Shown here: positions 42,467 to 50,743 of the stretch, piece after piece | Layout: the number at the start of each line of letters is the position of its first letter | How positions within the stretch are numbered: the first letter of the stretch is position 1 | Made by a program: the position numbers and the translations under genes | Origin: Nocardia jejuensis NBRC 103114 | GTDB taxonomy: Bacteria > Actinomycetota > Actinomycetes > Mycobacteriales > Mycobacteriaceae | Direction: 5' to 3' | Assembly: GCF_001613145.1 (NCBI RefSeq) | Contig: NZ_BDBU01000012.1 | Coordinates: 62,001 to 126,000, forward strand | DNA length: 64,000 nucleotides | The notes under the pieces: generated by a model | Databases searched by the model: none | Told to the model about the DNA's origin: nothing | What the model saw: the letters and a program-made list of their open reading frames with translations, nothing else

Positions 42467-43237
42467 CTACGGGTTCGGGCGTCCGGCGATGACGTTGTAG
42501 ACGGCGTCACGCCATCGGCCGATCCAGCCCTCCGCCGCCGCACGCCGCTGCGCCCTGCGCGCCTTCGCCGATCCCGCCGGGTATCGCCAACGGGCCCACG
42601 GCGATGTCGGCCGCGCCAACCGCACCGCACCCACCAGGCCCACTATCGGAACGAACAGTGCGAGCAGGCCGATCCACACCTTGCCCTTGACCATGGTCAC
42701 CACCGCGAGCGTGCCGTGCCACAGCACCAGCCCCACGAGGACCCGCCAACCGCGAAACGAATCGGTGATACCCAGCGGCGTTGCCCCGAGCAACATCAAC
42801 GCGCACACCGACGCCCCGATGACGACGGCATCCACCGACACACGCCCCTGCTGGGACCAATAGACGTCCTTCAGATCCAGGATCAGCGCGAATTCATCGA
42901 GAACCAGCGCGGCGCCGACCCCGAACAGTCCCGCGAATATCTCCAGCCACGGCGACCTGTCACCGATCGGGCTGAAGACGCCGAATCCGGACGCGATCAT
43001 GAACACCACGCCGAACACCATGTGGTGAATATGTGTGCCGCCCGGGGTGATATTGCCCGGCCACCACGACACCTGCGCCCGGATCATCCGCACGCTGAAC
43101 CGAATGAACACGAACGTGAGCACGAACATCACCAGCAGGATCGCCAGCGGAAGCTTGCCCGGCAGGACGATCATCCGCTCGAACCAACCGTCCGTACCTG
43201 GCGCGGCATGAGCTGCCCAGACATTCAGCAACATCAT
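42467..43237 (-). CDS. Conserved integral membrane protein
   Basis: 256 aa with about seven membrane spans, the first near 31-48. A HIHHM motif (about 69-73) follows the first span, and DEFALILDLKDVYW lies in mid-protein; His and Asp residues in or near the membrane could bind metal. The C-terminus is Arg/Ala-rich and cytosolic. Similar proteins occur in mycobacteria and relatives with no assigned function. Two adjacent ATG codons are possible starts. It converges on the second sigma factor gene, four bases apart. Confidence 0.82.
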   Translation of the reverse strand: MMLLNVWAAHAAPGTDGWFERMIVLPGKLPLAILLVMFVLTFVFIRFSVRMIRAQVSWWPGNITPGGTHIHHMVFGVVFMIASGFGVFSPIGDRSPWLEIFAGLFGVGAALVLDEFALILDLKDVYWSQQGRVSVDAVVIGASVCALMLLGATPLGITDSFRGWRVLVGLVLWHGTLAVVTMVKGKVWIGLLALFVPIVGLVGAVRLARPTSPWARWRYPAGSAKARRAQRRAAAEGWIGRWRDAVYNVIAGRPNP

Positions 43238-43586
43238 CGCAACCTACAGGGGCCGACCGGCGGCGACGGGCCGAACCGCGGAGTCCGCCTGGTTCGCCGC
43301 TCGATCGAGGTGGCGTCACCCGCACAGGCGGCGGCGACTCGGTGCTCGCGCGCGGTGCTCGGCCCGGAACCCCGCCGACGGCGCCGTCGATTTCTCGTGC
43401 GGTAAACTCGCGAAACTTGAGGTTACTCCTCCGTTTTCGGCTTTCTGTCGATCGACCAGTCGGGCTGTGCGGTAGATCGGCGGAGCGAGCCCGGGGGGAG
43501 CTGTTCGCATGCGTGGCGGGGCCGCGAAAGCGTTGTTCACGGGCCCGGAAATCGGCAGATCCGGATACCACCTAGGAGAACCTTTC
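43238..43586. other. Divergent intergenic region upstream of the MMPL gene
   Basis: It separates the membrane protein gene from the MMPL transporter gene. Apart from the AGGAGA ribosome binding site at 43574-43579 I see no clear operator, hairpin or conserved promoter. Promoters for both genes must lie here. Confidence 0.6.
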
Positions 43587-46500
43587 GTGTCCGTATACCT
43601 TTATCGGTGGGGCAAATTCGCGTTCAGACACACATGGATCGTCCTGCCGGTGTGGTTGCTGTTGCTCGTGACGCTGGGCGTCGGAGGCAGCGTGTTGAGC
43701 AAGCCGATGAGCGACGAGTTCAGCATGCCGTCGCTGCCGTCCGAACGCGCCACCGACATCCTGGACAAGCAATTCCCAGGCATGTCAGGGCAGTTCGGCA
43801 TCGATGCCGTCAGCGGAACGTACGTCATCAAGGCGCCGGCGGGTACGACGTTGACCGACAAGGACAATCGTGCGGCCATCGACGCGCTGATCACCGATCT
43901 GAAGAGCCTGTCGGTGAAGGACGGCACACAGCGCCTCGTCGCCGACAAAAACGCTGCGGCACTGAAGAACCCGATCGCGGCGGCCGAGGCGATGGGATGT
44001 CTGAAGAACGCCGACCCGGCGGTGTGCTCCGGTGCGCCGCTGAACGTGCTGAACAAGCAGGCGCCGGCAACCGTCGCGGTGCTCTCGGTGCCGTTCGACA
44101 TCGCCTCGGCGGCGGACATCACCGACGCGCAGCGCCGGGCCGCCTACGAGGTGGCCGCCCCCGCCCGCGCCCACGGGTTGAGCGTCGAGATCGGCGGGGC
44201 GATCGAGCAGAAGCAGGAACAGCCCAGCGGTCGGGCCGAGATGATCGGCATGGGCGTGGCGCTGGTCGTGATGGTGATCGCCTTCGGGGCGATCGTGGCC
44301 GCCTTCGTGCCGATCGTCACCGCCATCGTGGGTCTCGGCGCGGCCATGATGCTGATCTCGCTGAGCACCTCGATCATCGAGATTCCCAGTTTCACAACGT
44401 TTCTGGCGTCGATGATCGGCATCGCGCTGTCCATCGACTACGCGTTGTTCATCGTCTCCCGCTACAAGCACGAGCTGCGGGTCACGGAGAGTTCGGAAGA
44501 GGCCGCGGGCATTTCGGTCGGCACCGCGGGATCCGCGGTGGTGTTCGCCGGGCTCACCGTCATCGTCGCGCTGGGCGCGCTGAGCATCGTCGGGGTGAAC
44601 TTCCTGACGTTCATGGGCCTGGGCGGCGCCATCGCGGCATTCTTCGCGGTGCTGACCGCCATCACCCTGATGCCCGCCCTGCTCGGCGCTTTCGGCCGTT
44701 TCCTGTTCACGCCGAAGCTGCCGATCCTCGCTCGGCACGATCCGCGGGACGACACCTCTGTCACCGTCGGCACCCGGGTGGCCCGCCTGATCGGCGCACG
44801 ACCGTGGGTCGCGTTGATCATCGCGGTGGCGGCCCTGGGCGCGCTGGCCGCCCCCGCACTGCATCTGCAATTGGGGCTGCCGGGTGAGAACAGCTTCCCG
44901 ACCGAATCCACGGTCCGGCGGGCGTACGACATCAAGACCGAAGGGTTCGGCGAAGGCAGCAACGGCATGCTGACCGTCGTGGCCGATCTGACGGAGGTCC
45001 CCCCGGGCGAACGCGACGCCGCGATCGCCGCGCTGCGCGACCGGCTCGCCGCGCTCGAGGAGATGGATTACGTCACCGCGCCGCAGATCAGCGCGAACGG
45101 TCTCGGCGTAATGCTCAGCGGCGTACCGAAATCGGGGCCGAACAACCAGGCGACCAAGGACCTGGTGCGCGCGGCCCGCGATGCCGAAGGTGAGCTGACC
45201 GAACGCTATGGCATCGAGTACGGCATCACCGGAACCACCGCGATCTACGCCGATATGGACCACGTCCTGCTCGGCAAGATCGTGCCCTATCTGGCGATCG
45301 TGGCCGGTGCGGCCTTCGTGCTGTTGATCCTGGTGTTCCGGTCGATCCTGGTGCCGCTCACCGCGGCCGTCGGCTTCCTCCTGTCCATGGCCGCCACCTT
45401 CGGCGCGACCGTCCTGATCTTCCAGGAGGGCACCTTCGGCCTGATCGCCGATCCGCAGCCGATCATCAGCTTCCTGCCGATCATGTTGATCGGGTTGGTA
45501 TTCGGGCTCGCCATGGACTACCAGGTGTTCCTGGTGACCCGCATGCGAGAGGAGTACGTGCACGGGAAATCACCGAAGGACGCCATGATCTCCGGTTACC
45601 ACCACGGAGCCCGCGTGGTCACCTCGGCGGCGATCATCATGATCTCGGTGTTCGGATCCTTCCTGCTGGAATCCGATGTCACCGCCAAATCCATGGGTTT
45701 CGCGCTGGCGTGCGGTGTCGCGATCGACGCGTTCGTGGTGCGGATGGTGGTGGTCCCGGCGCTGCTCGTGATCATGGGACACCGATCGTGGTGGATTCCA
45801 CGGTGGCTCGACCGACTCGTGCCCGACATCGACGTCGAGGGGGCGAAGCTGCAGCGGCTGCGCCGACGGGCGCATCCCGAGTGGCTCGTGCCCGTCGAAG
45901 CCGCACAGTCGCCGTCACCGGAGCTTTCGACCGCTGTCGAGCAGATCGAGAACGAACACGTCGGGACCGTGCGGGCCGAGCGGGTCCGCATGGAGCAGGA
46001 CGCGACGCACAGCCCGGAGGCCGCCGCGGCGGATGTCGTCGAACCGCATGCCCCTCTGGGCGGCCGATCCATCGGCGGCCGGATCCGCCGCGAGGACCGG
46101 CACCCGGTGCCGGAGGCGGTCTTGACGCTGATCAGCCCACGCGGACAGCAGGTTTCGCGAGCGACCGCGGACGGCAGCGGCCGCTACACGATCGAGCCGC
46201 CCGCATCCGGCGGCTACGTGTTGATCGTCTCGGCGGACGGATATCAACCGGCGGCAATGGATGTCACCGTGATGGACAGCGGCGCACACCGCCTCGACGT
46301 CACACTGGTGGGATCCAGCGAGGTGTCCGGTGTGGTGCGCGCCGGACACGAGCCGGTGCGCGATGCCACGGTCAGTGTGACCGATCTGTGCGGTGACGTG
46401 GTGGGTACCGCCGTCACGGCGGCGGACGGCACCTATACCTGTCGTGGCGTGCTCGCCGGAACCTACACGCTGGTGGCGGTCGCCTCCCGAATGCGGCCCA

Positions 46501-46826
46501 CGGCAACGGCATTGACGATGCCCGGCAGTGGCCGCCTCCGCATCGACGTCGAGTTGTCGCCGATGGCGGTGTTGTCCGGCACGGTGCGCGCCAACGGCCG
46601 GACGGTGCACGATGCCAGGGTCACCGTGCTCGACTGGTCCGGCACCATCGTCGGTACCGCTCATACCGACGAGCACGGCCACTACGCCGTGAGCGACCTG
46701 TGCGCCGGTGAGTACACGGTCGAGGTTCGCGGATATTCGCTCGTGACCGATCAGGTCACCATCACCGACGGCGACGCCGATCACGACCTGCGGCTCGGCT
46801 TCGACGAATACGCAACGGTTCGGTGA
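43587..46826 (+). CDS. MMPL-family RND transporter with three C-terminal beta-sandwich repeats
   Basis: 1079 aa from GTG 43587, with AGGAGA seven bases upstream. Residues 1-760 form an MMPL transporter: two sets of six membrane spans, each with the conserved Asp-Tyr proton-relay pair (D284-Y285 in SIDYALF; D644-Y645 in AMDYQVF), and large loops after spans 1 and 7. Members export lipids or peptides using proton motive force. After a charged linker (about 770-825) come three carboxypeptidase-regulatory-like (Ig-like) repeats at about 827-905, 908-990 and 993-1073, each with the pattern GxVR...A.V.V.D..G.VVGTA.T...G.Y. In MMPL topology the C-terminus is cytosolic, which is an unusual place for such repeats. 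A partner substrate is not evident. Confidence 0.93.
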   Translation: MSVYLYRWGKFAFRHTWIVLPVWLLLLVTLGVGGSVLSKPMSDEFSMPSLPSERATDILDKQFPGMSGQFGIDAVSGTYVIKAPAGTTLTDKDNRAAIDALITDLKSLSVKDGTQRLVADKNAAALKNPIAAAEAMGCLKNADPAVCSGAPLNVLNKQAPATVAVLSVPFDIASAADITDAQRRAAYEVAAPARAHGLSVEIGGAIEQKQEQPSGRAEMIGMGVALVVMVIAFGAIVAAFVPIVTAIVGLGAAMMLISLSTSIIEIPSFTTFLASMIGIALSIDYALFIVSRYKHELRVTESSEEAAGISVGTAGSAVVFAGLTVIVALGALSIVGVNFLTFMGLGGAIAAFFAVLTAITLMPALLGAFGRFLFTPKLPILARHDPRDDTSVTVGTRVARLIGARPWVALIIAVAALGALAAPALHLQLGLPGENSFPTESTVRRAYDIKTEGFGEGSNGMLTVVADLTEVPPGERDAAIAALRDRLAALEEMDYVTAPQISANGLGVMLSGVPKSGPNNQATKDLVRAARDAEGELTERYGIEYGITGTTAIYADMDHVLLGKIVPYLAIVAGAAFVLLILVFRSILVPLTAAVGFLLSMAATFGATVLIFQEGTFGLIADPQPIISFLPIMLIGLVFGLAMDYQVFLVTRMREEYVHGKSPKDAMISGYHHGARVVTSAAIIMISVFGSFLLESDVTAKSMGFALACGVAIDAFVVRMVVVPALLVIMGHRSWWIPRWLDRLVPDIDVEGAKLQRLRRRAHPEWLVPVEAAQSPSPELSTAVEQIENEHVGTVRAERVRMEQDATHSPEAAAADVVEPHAPLGGRSIGGRIRREDRHPVPEAVLTLISPRGQQVSRATADGSGRYTIEPPASGGYVLIVSADGYQPAAMDVTVMDSGAHRLDVTLVGSSEVSGVVRAGHEPVRDATVSVTDLCGDVVGTAVTAADGTYTCRGVLAGTYTLVAVASRMRPTATALTMPGSGRLRIDVELSPMAVLSGTVRANGRTVHDARVTVLDWSGTIVGTAHTDEHGHYAVSDLCAGEYTVEVRGYSLVTDQVTITDGDADHDLRLGFDEYATVR

Positions 46827-46913
46827 ACCGTCGATCCCACGGGCGCCTCGCCGATCCGCGAAGTGCTGCACCCACTCCGGACCGCACCGGGTAGCACGCC
46901 GCGGACTACCGAC

Positions 46914-48128
46914 TCACAACCCGGCGGCGGTGAGCCGGTGGTCCGCTTCGAGCAGCATCCACCCGCTCAGCTGCACCGACAGATCGGGGCACACGCTCGA
47001 CGGGGGCGGTCCGGGGGACAGCACGAGTCGGGCGGCGAGCTGCGGAATACCCGATGCGGTGACCGGGCGGGACCAGTCCACCCCGAACAGCGGAAGCCCG
47101 TCCACCTCGGCGCGGTTGTCCCAGGCGGCCCGGGCCGAGTCGTGCACGATCTTCGCGGCGGCGGTGTCGCCCAGGGCGAGTGCGGCTTCGGCGAGATACC
47201 TGGCGAGGATGCCCATGAACAGCCCGGAGTCGTCGCCGCCGGACGCGGCGATCACTCCCCCGTGCGTGAGTCCGGCGCCGGACGCGGCGACCAGTTCCCG
47301 CACGCGGCGGTGATGCTCCGATTCGCCTGTGCGCACGGCCAATTCGGTTTCCAACCCGATGGCCACACCCTGGCAGTAGGTCAGGGTGGTGCGATTCACC
47401 CGTCCGCCGGGCTCGTGCACTCCGTCCAGGGTCAGGCCGCTGCCGGGGTCCCGCAATCGGGTGTGCAGGAAGTCGGCCAGCTGCCCGGCGCGGGACACCT
47501 CGCCCAGTCGCGCGAAGGCGATACCGGTCGGGCCGATCGCGGGGGTGTTGTAGTAGTCGTCACCGAACCGCCAGGGCACCGCGCCGACGACCGGGTTCCA
47601 GCCGCCGATCAAGGCATCGCGCAGATCCCCGACGGCATCACCGAACCGGACGTCGAGCAGACGATCGGCACGCTCGAGCGCGATCGCCAGCCACCCCATA
47701 TCGTCGTAGTACCGATTGGTCCAGCCGCCGAGATTGCGGGTGCGAATTCCCGATGCGAGGGCGGCCACCCGGTGCAGCCGTTCCGGGTCGCGGGCGCGGC
47801 AGGCGGCATCGATCGCGCAGTCGAGCAGGTGCGCCTGCCACCAGTAGCACCACTTCAGGAACGACAGATCCGCCACGGACGACGGCCACACGAGCTTGCC
47901 CAGCTGCACGCCCGGCTGCCCCCAGAGCGAACGCACATTCCGCCGCACGATCGCCTGTTCGGCCAGTTCGGCCCGCGCCCTGCTCGCCTCGGTCCCGACG
48001 GCGTAGGGGCTCACATTCCGGCTGATCGTCCAGGTCGGAGCCGGGCGGGTCAGCGCGCTGATCGCGAGGGCGGCTCCGGACGCGATCAGTACCCGGCGGC
48101 GGCTCACCCCTGTGTACCGGCGATCCAT
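46914..48128 (-). CDS. Secreted glycoside hydrolase family 76-like protein
   Basis: 404 aa. The N-terminus SRRRVLIASGAALAISAL reads as a twin-arginine or Sec signal peptide, so the protein is probably exported. The (alpha/alpha)-barrel signature YYDDMGWLAIAL carries the Asp pair D142-D143 that is catalytic in GH76 alpha-1,6-mannanases. A likely substrate in a mycolata cell wall is the mannan core of lipomannan or lipoarabinomannan, by inference. AGAGGAG lies upstream of ATG 48128. It is convergent with the MMPL gene. Confidence 0.87.
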   Translation of the reverse strand: MDRRYTGVSRRRVLIASGAALAISALTRPAPTWTISRNVSPYAVGTEASRARAELAEQAIVRRNVRSLWGQPGVQLGKLVWPSSVADLSFLKWCYWWQAHLLDCAIDAACRARDPERLHRVAALASGIRTRNLGGWTNRYYDDMGWLAIALERADRLLDVRFGDAVGDLRDALIGGWNPVVGAVPWRFGDDYYNTPAIGPTGIAFARLGEVSRAGQLADFLHTRLRDPGSGLTLDGVHEPGGRVNRTTLTYCQGVAIGLETELAVRTGESEHHRRVRELVAASGAGLTHGGVIAASGGDDSGLFMGILARYLAEAALALGDTAAAKIVHDSARAAWDNRAEVDGLPLFGVDWSRPVTASGIPQLAARLVLSPGPPPSSVCPDLSVQLSGWMLLEADHRLTAAGL

Positions 48129-48203
48129 CCGCCCGGACTCCTCTGCCAGAAAACGATCGCCGACAACGAAAACCGTTCGGTTATAGCCTATCTCGCAGCC
48201 ACG

Positions 48204-48599
48204 CTAGCCACTCTCGAGCAGGCCGTCCGGCTCCTGGAGAACGTCGCCGCCCGCGAACCGGGTGGTGAGCTCGGTCGAGATCTCGTAGTGGCGCACGAGG
48301 AACGAGCGTTCGTCGAGCTTCTTGCGCCGCAGCCAGCCGGTCACCTCGGCGTTGCATTTGCTCGCATTGCACGACGCGCACGCGGGCACGACATTGGCGA
48401 GCGTGTAGCGGCCACCGCGCGAAATGGCTTGCACGCAGTCCTTCTGCGGCGATGCGCCGGCGGAACCGCAGTACGCACACCCGCCCCAGGCCGTCACGAG
48501 AGCGGCCCACTGCACATCGGTGAGGTCGTGGGCGACGCTCGCCATCCGCTTCTTGCGCTTGCGCGCGGCGCGAACCTGTTTGCTACCGCCAGTCGGCAC
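48204..48599 (-). CDS. HNH endonuclease-like protein
   Basis: 131 aa from GTG 48599; the start is uncertain (ATG 48545 and a longer frame to 48722 are alternatives, none with a good ribosome binding site). The basic N-terminus is followed by a zinc/HNH module: CAYC (41-44), DCVQAISRGGRYTLANV (54-70) and CASC (74-77). In canonical HNH motifs the first residue after Asp is His (DH); here it is Cys55, so nuclease activity may be altered or lost. It stands alone, with no phage or restriction genes nearby. Confidence 0.75.
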   Translation of the reverse strand: MPTGGSKQVRAARKRKKRMASVAHDLTDVQWAALVTAWGGCAYCGSAGASPQKDCVQAISRGGRYTLANVVPACASCNASKCNAEVTGWLRRKKLDERSFLVRHYEISTELTTRFAGGDVLQEPDGLLESG

Positions 48600-49013
48600 G
48601 AAGGATGAGAATACGCGTCGCGATGGTCGACACGCCGCAGGCGCGAGCTGAGCCCTCCTGGCTCTCCACCATGTCCCCGCTCCCCTGAACACTCGCCTGC
48701 AACCACTGCTGGACAGAGCCACCCGCCCCAGGGGCGGCGCCGACTCCCCGGCCCGGAATCCGTCACCGCCCTGCTCCCACCCGATCCCTCCCGTATCGGG
48801 AGGAGGCCAGCACAGACTTCACCGACAGGTCATACGTCGAGGATGAATAGTTCCTTCGACGCGGCCCCGGTCCGGATCGCGCATCAGCAGCCCCGGACCG
48901 CGGGTGTCCGCGGAATGTGCCGTGTGAGGGATGGGCTCACCCGATTCAGGTGAAGCGCGGGGTCGCGGCACGCGACACCCTGGGATATCCGCGTTTCCAC
49001 GAGAGGGGTTCCG
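48600..49013. other. Intergenic region upstream of the HNH and DUF7144-like genes
   Basis: It contains a 7-bp hairpin at 48787-48803 (CCTCCCG-TAT-CGGGAGG) and the first 17-bp regulon box at 48937-48953. The rest shows no recognisable gene. Confidence 0.6.
48937..48953. promoter_or_regulatory. Regulon box 1 (TCACCCGATTCAGGTGA)
   Basis: One of six copies of a 17-bp palindrome confined to 48.9-60.4 kb. It lies 60 bp upstream of the DUF7144-like gene, with 5-bp perfect outer arms TCACC/GGTGA. Confidence 0.8.
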
Positions 49014-49415
49014 ATGGTGTCACCAACCACACAACATCCGGCGCGTCAGGGGTTCGCCTTCGGAATCTCCTTCGCGGCCGGGGTGCTGATGCTGGTCGCC
49101 GCGGCGGTCTCGGTACTGCAGGGCATCGCCGCGGTCAACGGTGACGGCTTGTTCGCAGTCGGCACCGATTACGCCTACCGGCTCGACCTGAACACCTGGG
49201 GCTGGATCCACATCGTTCTGGGCGCGTTGCTCGGCCTGGCCGCGCTCGGGCTGATGTCGGGTTCACGGTTCGGCCGGATGATCGCGATATGCCTCGCGGC
49301 GTTGTCGATGGTGGCGAACTTCCTGTCGCTGCCCTACTACCCGTGGTGGGCCATCCTGATCATGGCTCTGGACGCACTGGTGATCTGGGCCGCATCGACC
49401 TGGAATCCCGCTTAG
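49014..49415 (+). CDS. DUF7144-like four-helix membrane protein
   Basis: 133 aa with four membrane helices (about 17-38, 62-82, 88-105 and 108-128). GVLMLVAAAVSVLQGIAAV and WGWIHIVLGALLGLAALGLMSG are typical of a small actinobacterial membrane family of unknown function. ATG 49014 has GAGAGGGG upstream. A regulon box lies 60 bp before the start. Its stop is adjacent to the convergent DUF389 gene. Confidence 0.88.
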   Translation: MVSPTTQHPARQGFAFGISFAAGVLMLVAAAVSVLQGIAAVNGDGLFAVGTDYAYRLDLNTWGWIHIVLGALLGLAALGLMSGSRFGRMIAICLAALSMVANFLSLPYYPWWAILIMALDALVIWAASTWNPA

Positions 49416-49416
49416 C

Positions 49417-50385
49417 TCAACGATTCTCGGTTCTGCTCCCCACCGTGTGCACGATGACCACCCGGGGGTTCCACGGGACGATATCGTCGACTTTGCGCTG
49501 CAGTTCCTCGATCGGTGGCAGATCGTTCGGCGCCAGCACCCGCACGGTCGCGGTATCGCTGTGCAAGGTCACCTCGGTGACCTGGGCTCCGGGCACATCG
49601 GCCAGCCACGCGCGCGTGGCGGTCGCGATCCGATCGGCCCACAGCGAGGACAGCGAATTGACCACCATCGGCGCGGCCACCAGGATCAGCGCCGCCGTCA
49701 GCAAGATGTAGGCCCGGCCCCGGCGGGCACCTGCCATCCCTGCCTCGTGGGCATATCCGGTCACGACGAGGACGACGGTGGCGGTGATGATCATCGCGAT
49801 CATGTTGGAGGCGAAGAGCACGAACGCACCGAGAGCAAGTGCGGGAGCGTGCGAACCGAGGCAGACACCCACCACGGCCAGCGGCGGTACGAGCGAGATC
49901 GCTATAGCCACGCCCGGCAGTACGTCACCGACGTCGCGGCGGATCATCGCGATCACGCCGACGAGGCCCGTGGCCAGCGCGGCGGTCAGGTCCATCAGCT
50001 TCGGTGAGGTGCGACCGAGCACCTGAGCGTTGGACAGCACGTTCGTCGGATTGGGTAGCAGTTGCGCGAACACGAAACCCACCGCGATCACCAGCACGAT
50101 CCCTGCGGCGACGAGGACCAGGCTTCGTCCGACCAGACCTGCTTTGCCGGTGGCGATCCCGAGGGCGACGCCCAGAATCGGAACCGACAGCGGTGCCACG
50201 ATCATTGCGCCGATCACCGTGGCGGTCGAATCGCCGATGACGCCGGAGATCGCGATCACGCTCGAGAGAGTGAGCATGATCCAGAACGCCGATCGTTTCG
50301 AGCGCGCGTCACCGACTGTGAAATCGAGCCGGTCGTGAAGTTCGTCGAGAGTTCGGCGTTGGCGTTCCGGGGCCAGCAGATGCAT
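49417..50385 (-). CDS. DUF389 family membrane protein
   Basis: 322 aa. The DUF389 core begins with SKRSAFWIMLTLSSVIAISGVIGDSTATVIGAMIVAPLSVPI and includes about six membrane helices (37-260), with a soluble C-terminal domain of about 60 residues. The function of the family is unknown. GAGGAG lies six bases before ATG 50385. It starts ten bases after the stop of the 68-aa gene, so both are probably expressed from the boxed promoter upstream. Confidence 0.92.
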   Translation of the reverse strand: MHLLAPERQRRTLDELHDRLDFTVGDARSKRSAFWIMLTLSSVIAISGVIGDSTATVIGAMIVAPLSVPILGVALGIATGKAGLVGRSLVLVAAGIVLVIAVGFVFAQLLPNPTNVLSNAQVLGRTSPKLMDLTAALATGLVGVIAMIRRDVGDVLPGVAIAISLVPPLAVVGVCLGSHAPALALGAFVLFASNMIAMIITATVVLVVTGYAHEAGMAGARRGRAYILLTAALILVAAPMVVNSLSSLWADRIATATRAWLADVPGAQVTEVTLHSDTATVRVLAPNDLPPIEELQRKVDDIVPWNPRVVIVHTVGSRTENR

Positions 50386-50395
50386 GGCGCACTCC

Positions 50396-50602
50396 TCAAT
50401 CGGGTAGTTGCCGCATCTCCAGGAGAGTCAGTCCGAGATTGTCCAGGCGAGCGAGGATGCCGCGCATCGCGGTGGGGTCGGTGACCGCACCGAACAGCAC
50501 CGTGGTGCCGTGATTCGGAGCCGTTGAGGACAGGTCGGGGAACGCGGCCAGCGCGCGTTCGGACAGCTCACCGTCGACAACGAATTGATATCTCGTCGAC
50601 AT
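50396..50602 (-). CDS. Small soluble protein of unknown function
   Basis: 68 aa from ATG 50602. The sequence begins MSTRYQFVVDGELSERALAAFP and includes GTTVLFGAVTDPTAMRGILARLDNLGLTLLEMRQ, a beta-alpha-beta-like pattern suggesting an ACT- or ferredoxin-like half fold. A longer frame to 50713 crosses the promoter region. It is the first gene of a two-gene unit with DUF389; regulon box 6 lies 107 bp upstream. The family is not recognised. Confidence 0.75.
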   Translation of the reverse strand: MSTRYQFVVDGELSERALAAFPDLSSTAPNHGTTVLFGAVTDPTAMRGILARLDNLGLTLLEMRQLPD

Positions 50603-50709
50603 CGGACACTGACCCCGCTTTCCTTGGAAGGTTCCTGGTCGGACGATCTCGAGTGGCGCCCAAGGTTCTGCTTCGACCGAAGTGTGCGCGCCCGGGTGCA
50701 AGAGCGGCT

Positions 50710-50726
50710 TCATCCGATGCGGGTGA
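50710..50726. promoter_or_regulatory. Regulon box 6 (TCATCCGATGCGGGTGA)
   Basis: A copy of the 17-bp palindrome with one deviation in the left arm (T for C at position 4). It lies in the gap between the regulator gene's stop (50744) and the 68-aa gene start (50602), upstream of the latter. Confidence 0.7.
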
Positions 50727-50743
50727 ATTCGGCCGTGAGAAGT

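Noticed and set aside
43785..45563. A 592-codon minus-strand frame opposite the MMPL gene
   Set aside because: Its translation is dominated by His, Gln, Asp and Arg with no domain, and it is fully antisense to a well-supported transporter gene.
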